A stretch of DNA of 14,738 nt from an uncultured Clostridia bacterium (GTDB taxonomy: Bacteria; Bacillota; Clostridia; Lachnospirales; Lachnospiraceae): positions 1 through 14,738 of the forward strand of contig CALZBV010000040.1 in the NCBI GenBank assembly GCA_945622055.1, written 5' to 3'. Both the position numbers and the translations under genes were made by a program. Below, in pieces: positions 6,523-13,300 of this stretch (position 1 is its first letter; each line of letters begins with the position of its first letter). A model generated the notes under the pieces. It did no database searches. It saw only the letters and a program-made list of their open reading frames with translations, and was not told where the DNA came from.

Positions 6523-7833
6523 ATGGAAGAAGAGTTATTATTTGGGAAGTACCGTATTTTGCGTATTCTGGCGAACGGGAGCGGAGGAGAGGTATTTCTT
6601 GCAGAACACAGGGTGCTTAAGGAACGGCGCGTCATTAAATGTCTGTACAAGAACAGACCGTTCTATGAGGAACGGCGGAAGGAAGCACATATTCTGAAAC
6701 AGCTGCATCATGCAGCCATCCCCTGTATCTATGATATTGAAGAGGACGAACGGGCCACTTATATCATCGAGGAGGATATGGAGGGAGAGAGTCTGAACGA
6801 GATTCTGTTCCGGCAGAAAAGTCTGCCGGTCTCATTTATCTTATTTTATTCCATACGATTATGTGAAATTATCGAATATCTGCATCGGGAAGGGATTCTT
6901 TACCTTGATCTGAAGCCGGAGAACATCATCATTTGCGGAGATCAATTATCGTTGATTGATTTCGGCGGTGCGATGCAATCCGAGGGAAGAGCTTCGGTAT
7001 CCTTTGGTACCCAGGGCTTTGCCGCTCCGGAGCAGTACCGCGGAGAAGTACAGGAGCGCACGGATGTGTACGGAATCGGACGCATTCTGGGGGTTATGCT
7101 TGGACAGGGAAATGAAAAAGAAACCGGACAACGCAGAGAGCTTCGACGTATTTTGGAAAGGTGTGTACAGACACTTCCGGCAAAAAGATACCGAAGTGTT
7201 GCCGAACTGAAAAAGGAGCTTTCCGTATTGTATTACGGCAAAGCCTTAGGAAGAAAAAAACAAAAAAGTGACGGAAAACTATCGATTGGTGTTGTCGGTG
7301 TATGGGATGGCGCAGAGTCTGCTGCAGTCTGTGTGACGATTGCCGGATATTTCAGTGAAAAGAAAGAGGGTCGGGTTGCCTGCATTGATTTATCCGGACA
7401 GGGCGTATTTTGCGCACTTTATGAAAGCCTGCACGGAAAAAAGAGGACTGTTCCGGAGGAATTTACGCTTCGTGGAGTAAGCTACTACAGCGGAGCCAAA
7501 GACACCGGACTGGAACGGATTCTGGCGCAGGGATTTTCCACACTGGTATTTCATTTTGGTGGAAAATCAAATCAGCCGCTTGGGGAGTTTTTTCGATGTG
7601 ACCGGCGAATCGTCGTGGGCGATGCGTTTCCATGGCGGCTTTCGGACTGGTACCGGCTGGAAGAACGGCTTTTGGAGCATTTGTCAGGGGAGCATGTGAT
7701 TGCGCTTGTGACCGGAGGAGATGCTTTGGAGCTTCCGTTAAAATTTCAACGGATTGCGGAGCTGCCGAGAATTTCGGACCCGCTTTCACCGGACCGGAAG
7801 ACGGAACGGTTCTTTGAAAAACTACTGCGGTAA
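6523..7833 (+). CDS. Ser/Thr protein kinase fused to a degenerate MinD/ParA-like domain
   Basis: This 436-residue protein has an N-terminal Hanks-type kinase (about 5-240). Visible motifs are a glycine loop NGSGGEVF (18-25), Lys39 in VIK, Glu54, catalytic Asp129 in YLDLKPEN, DFG at 146-148, and GTQGFAAPEQ (162-171). The HRD arginine is replaced (Leu128), so it is a non-RD kinase. From about 250 a second domain begins SIGVVGVWDGAESAAV, then has RVACIDLSGQG, which is the beta1, P-loop and beta2 pattern of MinD/ParA-type ATPases. The Walker A lysine and GK[ST] are missing, so it probably does not hydrolyse ATP. There is no transmembrane or PASTA segment, so it is cytosolic, unlike PrkC. An AAGGAG site lies only 3 nt from the ATG, but the kinase fold starts at residue 6, which fixes this start. 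No phosphatase or FHA neighbour suggests a substrate. Confidence 0.85.
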   Translation: MEEELLFGKYRILRILANGSGGEVFLAEHRVLKERRVIKCLYKNRPFYEERRKEAHILKQLHHAAIPCIYDIEEDERATYIIEEDMEGESLNEILFRQKSLPVSFILFYSIRLCEIIEYLHREGILYLDLKPENIIICGDQLSLIDFGGAMQSEGRASVSFGTQGFAAPEQYRGEVQERTDVYGIGRILGVMLGQGNEKETGQRRELRRILERCVQTLPAKRYRSVAELKKELSVLYYGKALGRKKQKSDGKLSIGVVGVWDGAESAAVCVTIAGYFSEKKEGRVACIDLSGQGVFCALYESLHGKKRTVPEEFTLRGVSYYSGAKDTGLERILAQGFSTLVFHFGGKSNQPLGEFFRCDRRIVVGDAFPWRLSDWYRLEERLLEHLSGEHVIALVTGGDALELPLKFQRIAELPRISDPLSPDRKTERFFEKLLR

Positions 7834-8047
7834 GTATGCTGCTTGGCGGTGAAGGCCGCCATCCGACAAGGTTTGCATATCACAATGGGTTCTGCCTCCC
7901 ATCATGTAAATTTTTTTGGTACGGTTTTGTAGTAGAACGGTACCGATGCACAAAGCAGCACTTTTCCGCTGCCGCTTCTATGCAGCGGCTCATGTGCTCT
8001 CAAAACAGTTGTCAGCAGGGAGCGGCAGCCGGAAAAGAGGAAATACA
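7834..8047. other. Gene-free, hairpin-rich intergenic region
   Basis: No convincing gene is visible: short ORFs here lack a ribosome binding site and family-like composition. The region holds a 6-bp hairpin TGGCGG/CCGCCA (7844-7861) and ATGGG/CCCAT (7885-7902) ahead of T7 at 7911-7917, possibly a weak kinase terminator. An imperfect 11-bp inverted repeat around GGTAC/GTACC follows (7918-7944). The largest element is an inverted repeat CTTTTCCGCTGCCGCT (7961-7976) with AGCGGCAGC-C-GGAAAAG (8021-8037), 16 bp with one bulge. Inside its 44-nt loop a second AGCGGC (7984-7989) can compete for the left arm. It may be the kinase 3' UTR or a structured RNA. Confidence 0.5.
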
Positions 8048-8076
8048 TTGATTTTTTTCACGTTTTTGTATATACT
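8048..8076 (+). promoter_or_regulatory. Sigma-A-type promoter of the wall-hydrolase operon
   Basis: The -35 is TTGATT (8048-8053) and the -10 is TATACT (8071-8076) with 17-bp spacing over a T-rich spacer. It would start an mRNA near 8083 covering the GH18, cwlD, Sua5 and rpiB genes, with a leader of about 125 nt. Confidence 0.7.
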
Positions 8077-8100
8077 GAATCTGGAGATTTTTTATTATGA

Positions 8101-8137
8101 ACCGGAGCTTTTGCCCTGCTTTTATGGAAAAGCCGGT
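8101..8137 (+). promoter_or_regulatory. Hairpin in the leader of the wall-hydrolase operon
   Basis: ACCGG (8101-8105) and CTTTT (8108-8112) pair with AAAAG (8128-8132) and CCGGT (8133-8137): 10 bp with a 2-nt bulge and a 15-nt loop. A T-rich but interrupted stretch follows (TTCATTCTGATTCTT), so weak attenuation is possible. Confidence 0.4.
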
Positions 8138-8207
8138 TTCATTCTGATTCTTGCTTAGAAGTCGGTCACACTTCGGACCGGAAAACATACAGAAAAGAGG
8201 AAATTAC

Positions 8208-9953
8208 GTGAAAAAGCGAACCGGAATTAAGATTGCAGTAGGAATTATTGTAGTTATTTTGTTTGTAGTTGCGGGAATGACCATAATCCGCATTGTAGAA
8301 AAGCTTACGCCGAATAAGGAACAGGTGTCAGCCGTGGAATTGTATCCGGTTGCGGCCGGTGAGGCGCATCTGTTTGTGTGGCAGAATCAATACGAAAAAA
8401 ACGCACTGTATCGTGACCGGATGGCTTACCTCGATCAGGAGACGGTACAGGCTTTGCTTCATACCGATTTTTATTTTGACGAAAAAGAACAGCTGCTTTC
8501 CTATGTGAAGCCGACAGAGATTATTCGGATTTTGGTTGGGGAGGACGGCTATTATGTTAATAAGGAGCGGGTTGCACTTTCTGCTCCGGCGGTGCTTCTC
8601 GAAGGGGAAATGCTTTATTACTCCCTGGAGCTTCTGACCGCCTTTGCAGACGTGAGATATCAGTTTTATCCGGAGCCGGACCGTGTACTGTTAAGCATTG
8701 GTTCAAAGGATTTGCTGTATATGTCCACCACGAAGGCTACGGCACTTCGCGAACGACCGGATTTGAAAGCCCGTGTGATTTTTGCGCTTACGGACAACAC
8801 CCGCGTGCTTTATGCAGAAGGTGAGGGAGACGGGGAAAACGGTTACCTCCGCGTTATGACGGAGGAGGGGATTTACGGCTATATCCGAAAGAAAGACCTC
8901 ACAGAGACATTTTATGAGACAATTACCAGCACCTGGCAGGAGCCGGAGTTTACGCACCTGCTTTCGGAGGAGAAGGTAATCCTTGGCTGGCATCAGGTAA
9001 CGACAGCAGCGGCGAACAAGAACCTTGAAGGGCTTATCAAGTCCAACGGGCAGCTGAATGTGATTTCGCCGACCTGGTTTAGGTTAAGCACCGAAGCAGG
9101 AACGGTTTCCTCTATTGCAGAGGAAGACTATGTTTCCAAGGCAAAGGAATACGGGCTTTCCGTCTGGGGACTTGTGGACAATTTTGATTCTTCTGTCAGT
9201 ACGTATGCTGTGCTTTCTTCTACTTCTGCGAGGGAGCATCTGGTGGAGGAGTTGATTTCACTGGCATTGAAGTATCAGCTGGACGGTATAAATATTGACT
9301 TTGAGAACCTTTCGTTAGAGACAGGGCCGCATTTCATCCAGTTTTTGCGGGAGCTTTCCGTACGTTGTCGTGTGGAAGGGCTGGTGCTTTCGGTAGACAA
9401 TTATGTTCCGACGGATTATGCTGCTTACTACGACTGGAGATCGCAGGGGAAAGTGGTTGACTATGTTGTCATAATGGCGTATGATGAACATTATGCAGGG
9501 TCACCGGTGGCAGGCTCCGTGGCATCCTATGGATATTTGACCAAGGCGGTCGATGATATTCTCACAATGGTTGCGAAGGAACAGGTAATTATGGCAGTTC
9601 CGTTCTATACCAGACTTTGGACGGAAAAGGAAACCCCGGAAGGCACGAAGCTTTCTTCGGCAGCACTCAGTATGCAGATTGCGGAGAACGAGTTAAAGAA
9701 GAATAAGATTACTGCTGAGTGGGATGATGTTACAAAGCAGTATTACGCGGAGTATCGGAATTCCTCCGGATTAAACAAAATCTGGCTGGAGGAGAAGGAT
9801 TCCCTTCGGGAAAAGCTACTCTATATCAAGAATGCAGAGCTTGCCGGTGCGGCAGTGTGGAGACTGGGGCTGGAAAAACCGGAGGTTTGGGAGCTGTTTG
9901 ATTTTGAAACGCTTGCACCGCTTCCTTCGGAGGATACCGAAGAGGCGCAGTAG
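8208..9953 (+). CDS. Membrane-anchored SH3 - GH18 glycosidase, cell-wall acting
   Basis: The GTG at 8208 with AAAAGAGGA upstream is chosen. The frame stays open back to 8151, but the residues before VKKR have no ribosome binding site and would bury the membrane anchor. The 581-residue protein has a short basic N-terminus and one transmembrane helix (about 6-27). A region resembling copper-amine-oxidase N-terminal modules follows (about 40-165), then an SH3b-like domain (about 170-234; RERPDLKARV, GIYGYIRKKDL) and a GH18 barrel (about 250-565). The GH18 motif DGINIDFE is at 359-366, with Glu366 as acid; MAYDEH and AVPFYTRLW are also present. It resembles SleL/YaaH/YdhD-type N-acetylglucosaminidases of spore cortex or peptidoglycan rather than secreted chitinases. 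The adjacent CwlD gene supports a peptidoglycan role. Whether it is sporulation-specific cannot be told: the promoter looks sigma-A-like. Confidence 0.85.
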   Translation: MKKRTGIKIAVGIIVVILFVVAGMTIIRIVEKLTPNKEQVSAVELYPVAAGEAHLFVWQNQYEKNALYRDRMAYLDQETVQALLHTDFYFDEKEQLLSYVKPTEIIRILVGEDGYYVNKERVALSAPAVLLEGEMLYYSLELLTAFADVRYQFYPEPDRVLLSIGSKDLLYMSTTKATALRERPDLKARVIFALTDNTRVLYAEGEGDGENGYLRVMTEEGIYGYIRKKDLTETFYETITSTWQEPEFTHLLSEEKVILGWHQVTTAAANKNLEGLIKSNGQLNVISPTWFRLSTEAGTVSSIAEEDYVSKAKEYGLSVWGLVDNFDSSVSTYAVLSSTSAREHLVEELISLALKYQLDGINIDFENLSLETGPHFIQFLRELSVRCRVEGLVLSVDNYVPTDYAAYYDWRSQGKVVDYVVIMAYDEHYAGSPVAGSVASYGYLTKAVDDILTMVAKEQVIMAVPFYTRLWTEKETPEGTKLSSAALSMQIAENELKKNKITAEWDDVTKQYYAEYRNSSGLNKIWLEEKDSLREKLLYIKNAELAGAAVWRLGLEKPEVWELFDFETLAPLPSEDTEEAQ

Positions 9954-10016
9954 CGGGGGTTCTGAATTTTCTGAATGAGCATATATTTTTTTTGATAAGA
10001 AGCAGGAAGGTATCGT

Positions 10017-10787
10017 ATGAAGAAGGAATTGCCGGGAACTGTTCTTTGGAAGGACTATCTTCACATAACCTTGTTGTTTGTACTCTGTTCGGTGCTGCTT
10101 TTGACGAGAAAACAGGCCGAAGAACGATTTATGGAAACCTTTCTTGAAAAGGAAAGGGAGGAAAAGACGGTCATTGTCATTGATGCCGGTCATGGCGGAG
10201 AGGACCCCGGAAAGGTCGGAACCGCAAACACCCTGGAAAAAGAGATTAACCTGTCCATTGCCCAAAAAGCTGCACAGCTGCTTTCGGAAAACGGTTTTTT
10301 TGTGGTGATGACCAGAACAGAAGATAAGGGCTTATATTCTGCGTCTTCCCAAAACAAAAAACGGGATGACCTTGCGGAGCGGGTCCGGATTATTACTGAG
10401 ACAGCACCTGCGCTTACCGTAAGCATACACCAGAACAGCTATCCGACGGCAGCCTGTAAGGGCGCCCAGATGTTTTATTACAAGGGTTCTGTGGAAGGGG
10501 AAAGGCTGGCAAGGACACTGCAGAGCGTGTTTCCGGAGATTCTAAAGGATAACAACAGACGAGAGGCAAAGGCGAATTCTGAGTACTATCTTTTGCGGAA
10601 GGCGCCCTGCCCGATTGTAATTATAGAATGTGGGTTCCTCTCCACACCGGAGGAGGAAGCACTGCTGGTGACAGAAGAGTATCAGCAAAAGGTTGCACAG
10701 GCGATTTGCACCGGAATAGCAAGATATTTGGAACAGTCACCGGAAGGAAGGATAGAAAACAATGGAGACAAAAATTGTACGAATTAA
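10017..10787 (+). CDS. cwlD: N-acetylmuramoyl-L-alanine amidase, CwlD-like
   Basis: This 256-residue Amidase_3 protein has an N-terminal signal anchor (hydrophobic about 14-30). The zinc ligands are His59 in IDAGHGG, Glu76 in LEKEINLS and His138 in SIHQN, and the catalytic Glu204 lies in IIECGFLS. It cleaves the amide between muramic acid and L-Ala of peptidoglycan. Size, single-domain layout and the short anchor match CwlD, which prepares muramic delta-lactam in the spore cortex. Vegetative amidases usually carry SH3 or other binding repeats. It follows the GH18 gene by 63 bases, has AGGAAGG 6 nt before the ATG, and its last 26 bases overlap the Sua5 gene, suggesting translational coupling. 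The sporulation role is inferred; a general wall amidase is the alternative. Confidence 0.87.
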   Translation: MKKELPGTVLWKDYLHITLLFVLCSVLLLTRKQAEERFMETFLEKEREEKTVIVIDAGHGGEDPGKVGTANTLEKEINLSIAQKAAQLLSENGFFVVMTRTEDKGLYSASSQNKKRDDLAERVRIITETAPALTVSIHQNSYPTAACKGAQMFYYKGSVEGERLARTLQSVFPEILKDNNRREAKANSEYYLLRKAPCPIVIIECGFLSTPEEEALLVTEEYQQKVAQAICTGIARYLEQSPEGRIENNGDKNCTN

Positions 10788-11817
10788 CAGAGATAATTTT
10801 TGCGAAGAGGAGCTTTTGGAGGCGGCAGACTATATTGCTTCCGGCAGACTTGTGGCATTTCCGACAGAAACGGTTTACGGACTTGGAGGGAATGCGTTTG
10901 ATGAAACGGCTGCCGGAAGAATTTATGCAGCAAAGGGAAGGCCTTCCGACAACCCTCTGATTGTTCACATTGCGGATGCCGGGGACCTTTCGGCACTTGC
11001 GGACGATATTCCGGAGACAGCGTATCTGCTTGCGGAGCATTTCTGGCCGGGGCCGCTTACGATGATTTTAAAGAAGAGCAGGGCTGTACCGAAGGCAACG
11101 ACCGGAGGACTTGATACGGTCGCAATCCGTATGCCGTCGGATAAGATTGCGGCAGCATTAATCCGGTTATCCGGTGTGTATATTGCGGCACCGAGTGCCA
11201 ATACCTCGGGACGTCCAAGCACGACAAGGGCAGAGCATGTGATTGAGGACCTTTCCGGCAAAATAGACATGATTATCGATGGCGGGAGTTCTCAGATCGG
11301 TCTTGAGTCAACGATTGTAGATTTGACCGGAGAAGTGCCGTTAATCTTACGTCCGGGCTATATTACGGCAGAAGACCTTGCCAATGTACTGGGAGAGGTT
11401 CAGTTTGACGAGGGGGTTTTAAAGCGCAGTGCAACAGAACCGGTGGTGGCGAAGGCACCGGGGATGAAGTATCGTCATTATGCCCCGAAGGCCCCTCTTT
11501 ACATTGTGGAAGGGAAGCAGGAGGAGGTTCTTGACTATATCAATGCCGAGGTTGCAAAATATGCGGCAGAAGGAAAGCAGGCCGGTATTCTGGCGACCGA
11601 GGAAACAAGGAAGCTTTATCCTGAAGGACTCGTGATGTGCGCGGGAACAAGAGAGAATGCCGAAACGATTGCGGCGGGGTTGTTTGATACACTTCGCAGC
11701 TTTGATGAAACGGGTGTCAGCGTGATTTTTTCTGAGAGCTTTGCTGATAATCCGCTCGGAACGGCGATTATGAATCGTCTGTTAAAGGCAGCGGGTTATC
11801 ATGTAATTACACTTTAA
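10762..11817 (+). CDS. L-threonylcarbamoyladenylate synthase, Sua5 type
   Basis: The 351-residue protein has an N-terminal YrdC domain (about 1-210) and a C-terminal Sua5 domain (about 235-351), the long form of the family. It makes threonylcarbamoyl-AMP from Thr, bicarbonate and ATP for the t6A37 tRNA modification, passed to TsaD/B/E. Visible motifs are PTETVYGLGG (34-43), AAKGRPSDNP (56-65), WPGPLT (95-100), SANTSGRPSTT (145-155), LESTIVDL (181-188) and the interdomain PGMKYRHYAPKAPLYI. The ATG at 10762 lies inside the end of cwlD, with GGAAGGAAGGA about 9 nt upstream. Placement after wall hydrolases and before rpiB is a transcriptional grouping with no obvious shared pathway. In the related order seen in Bacillus (ywlC-ywlF), Sua5 also sits near an RpiB homologue. 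Confidence 0.93.
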   Translation: METKIVRINRDNFCEEELLEAADYIASGRLVAFPTETVYGLGGNAFDETAAGRIYAAKGRPSDNPLIVHIADAGDLSALADDIPETAYLLAEHFWPGPLTMILKKSRAVPKATTGGLDTVAIRMPSDKIAAALIRLSGVYIAAPSANTSGRPSTTRAEHVIEDLSGKIDMIIDGGSSQIGLESTIVDLTGEVPLILRPGYITAEDLANVLGEVQFDEGVLKRSATEPVVAKAPGMKYRHYAPKAPLYIVEGKQEEVLDYINAEVAKYAAEGKQAGILATEETRKLYPEGLVMCAGTRENAETIAAGLFDTLRSFDETGVSVIFSESFADNPLGTAIMNRLLKAAGYHVITL

Positions 11818-11834
11818 TCCAAGGAGGAAACGAT

Positions 11835-12263
11835 ATGATAGCATTGGGATGTGATCAGGGTGGCTACGAGCTGATGCAGGAGGTAAAAAAGCATCTGGAG
11901 AAGAGAGGTCTGGAATACAGGGATTTCGGAACCTATTCCTCAGAATCGGTAGATTACCCGATCTACGGAAAAAAGGTAGCACATGCAGTAGCGGATGGGG
12001 AGTGCGAGAAGGGTATTTTGATTTGTGGAACCGGAATCGGTATCTCCATTACTGCAAATAAGGTGAAGGGAATTCGCGCAGCACTTTGCCATGATGTATT
12101 CAGTGCAGAGGCAACAAGACTTCACAACGATGCCAACATTCTTGCCATGGGCGGAAGAGTCGTTGGACCGGGGCTTGCGCTTATGATTGTGGACAAGTTT
12201 CTGGATACTCCGTTCTCAAACGAAGAACGCCATGTCAGAAGAATCAGCATGATGGAAGACTAA
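11835..12263 (+). CDS. rpiB: Ribose-5-phosphate isomerase B (LacA/RpiB family)
   Basis: This 142-residue protein is standard length for RpiB. It interconverts ribose 5-phosphate and ribulose 5-phosphate in the pentose phosphate pathway, which is also the fate of xylose released by the upstream enzymes. Motifs are the base Cys64 in ILICGTGIGISI, the ring-opening His97 in RLHNDANIL, and Arg residues near the C-terminus (HVRRISMMED). The residue after GCD is Gln8 where many RpiB proteins have His, a position linked to phosphate contact in E. coli RpiB; the effect is unknown. AAGGAGG ends 7 nt before the ATG. It is the last gene of the operon, 17 bases after the Sua5 gene. A LacA/LacB or other sugar-phosphate isomerase role is possible but less likely. 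Confidence 0.92.
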   Translation: MIALGCDQGGYELMQEVKKHLEKRGLEYRDFGTYSSESVDYPIYGKKVAHAVADGECEKGILICGTGIGISITANKVKGIRAALCHDVFSAEATRLHNDANILAMGGRVVGPGLALMIVDKFLDTPFSNEERHVRRISMMED

Positions 12264-12267
12264 ATGG

Positions 12268-12309
12268 AAAGGGCAGGAAGCTGAGAACCCGGCACTCCTG
12301 CCCTTTTTT
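12268..12309 (+). terminator. Strong intrinsic terminator after rpiB
   Basis: An 11-bp stem (AAAGGGCAGGA 12268-12277/8 with TCCTGCCCTTT 12296-12306) is followed by a T-run to 12309. It starts 5 nt after the rpiB stop. The opposite strand reads TTTCCATTT after the stem, so it may also partly terminate the convergent DUF402 gene. Confidence 0.88.
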
Positions 12310-12339
12310 GCGCCAAAACCATATGAAATTCCGTTTTGT

Positions 12340-12831
12340 TTATAAGTACTGTTCAATCATCCTGCGGTAATCCTCAAAGGAATGTCCCGGAATCCTTCCG
12401 CGAATCAGCTGAAGCAGATGGTTGGTGGACCGGAGGGAAAGTGTCAAATCCTCTGCAGAAATCAGCCCCTGCTCAAAGGCATCGGCAGCTTCATCCAGAT
12501 CAACGACATTTACTGTACCGTCTGCATCGATAATCACATCGGCAAGCAGGTCTTCTATGGTGTAAGTGGAAGTCTCACGGTTAATCTCAAATTTAACAAT
12601 ATCGCAGTACCACTGGAATAAAGAACCGTCCGGTCGTGCCATACGGGTAATCTTCCAGTTGTTTTTGAAGTCGTGGATGGAAATCCCGGAGGAAAAATCC
12701 TGACGGGAATGCAAAGTCTCCCAGCGTGTAATCAGATATTGGTCATCCAGATAAAGTACCCGGTCCTTGTTCAGAAGAAAAAATTCCTGTGGAATATGAC
12801 GTCTTCGATAAAGCTTAACCTGTGTGTCCAT
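12340..12831 (-). CDS. DUF402 family protein, putative nucleoside phosphatase
   Basis: The 163-residue protein matches the DUF402 beta-barrel family, which includes the staphylococcal Ntdp nucleoside tri-/diphosphatase and FomD. Characteristic stretches are QWYCDIVKFEI (73-83), YTIEDLLADVIIDADG and VVDLDEAADAFEQGLIS, carrying the Asp/Glu cluster used for metal binding. Members hydrolyse nucleotides or nucleotidylated small molecules; the substrate here is unknown. It is cytosolic, with no signal peptide. The start has a purine-rich AGGGGGAAGG tract immediately before ATTATG. It is a single gene with its own promoter, divergent from the atp operon and convergent with rpiB. Confidence 0.82.
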   Translation of the reverse strand: MDTQVKLYRRRHIPQEFFLLNKDRVLYLDDQYLITRWETLHSRQDFSSGISIHDFKNNWKITRMARPDGSLFQWYCDIVKFEINRETSTYTIEDLLADVIIDADGTVNVVDLDEAADAFEQGLISAEDLTLSLRSTNHLLQLIRGRIPGHSFEDYRRMIEQYL

Positions 12832-12852
12832 AATCCTTCCCCCTTTTTTGAC

Positions 12853-12881
12853 AATATAGCACTTTTATCTCTGATTTTCAA
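12853..12881 (-). promoter_or_regulatory. Sigma-A-type promoter of the DUF402 gene
   Basis: On the minus strand the -35 is TTGAAA (12881-12876) and the -10 is TATATT (12858-12853) with 17-bp spacing. The leader is short, about 15-20 nt. It is back-to-back with the atp promoter, the two -35 boxes being about 30 bp apart. Confidence 0.72.
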
Positions 12882-12911
12882 GAAAAAATAATCATTTTGA
12901 ACGAAAAAAAC

Positions 12912-12940
12912 TATACAGAAAAGTAAATTTGTGGTATAAT
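12912..12940 (+). promoter_or_regulatory. Promoter of the atp operon with extended -10
   Basis: TATACA (12912-12917) and a perfect TATAAT (12935-12940) are 17 bp apart, and TGG directly before the -10 gives the extended TGn motif, which can compensate for the weak -35. The start would be near 12947, leaving a leader of about 40 nt. Confidence 0.78.
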
Positions 12941-12988
12941 GAAAGTAGCGCGTTTGTAGAAAACAGTGACAGATGGAGGGTAAACCGT

Positions 12989-13300
12989 GTGAAATCAAAG
13001 CATAAGGTAATACGTGCATTGATGCTGGTGACACAGCTGGGAATCAGCATGATGGTTCCGGTTCTGCTCTGTGTCTGGCTTGGAGGTCTGCTTCAGAAAA
13101 AACTGGGAAGCCCGTTATGGCTCTGGGTGTTTCTGTTCTTAGGAATGGGGGCGGCCTTTCGGAACGTATACTATCTGCTGAAACCGTTTTATTCCAGGGA
13201 CAAGGAACGGGAAGATGCTGAACTGGCTTATATTGAGAACCTGAAAAAGGAAGGACTCAGAAGACAGCAGGAGCAAAAGGAAAAAAAGGAGCAGAAGTAA
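12989..13300 (+). CDS. atpZ: AtpZ-like F0F1 ATP synthase accessory protein
   Basis: The GTG at 12989 is chosen because GGAGGG ends 8 nt upstream. An ATG 60 bases earlier lies in the promoter's transcribed leader without a ribosome binding site. The 103-residue protein has two transmembrane helices (about 11-33 and 41-65, including WLWVFLFLGMGAAFRNVYYLL) and a highly charged Lys/Glu/Gln C-terminal tail. This is the pattern of the small AtpZ / ATPase gene 1 family that often opens atp operons. Members help assemble or stabilise the rotor; AtpZ with AtpI has been linked to Mg/Ca uptake in alkaliphilic Bacillus. It overlaps atpI by one base (TAATG), indicating coupled translation. Confidence 0.78.
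   Translation: MKSKHKVIRALMLVTQLGISMMVPVLLCVWLGGLLQKKLGSPLWLWVFLFLGMGAAFRNVYYLLKPFYSRDKEREDAELAYIENLKKEGLRRQQEQKEKKEQK

Noticed and set aside
6443..6697. An 84-codon ORF starting just after the kinase promoter
   Set aside because: It overlaps the kinase start in another frame, has no Shine-Dalgarno site, and its composition matches no protein family.
7836..8158. Two short overlapping ORFs after the kinase gene (71 and 80 codons)
   Set aside because: They lack ribosome binding sites and family-like composition, they cross inverted repeats, and one runs through the promoter at 8048-8076.
12929..12988. ATG at 12929 as the atpZ start
   Set aside because: It lies upstream of the -10 box of the atp promoter and has no ribosome binding site; the GTG at 12989 has GGAGGG at correct spacing.
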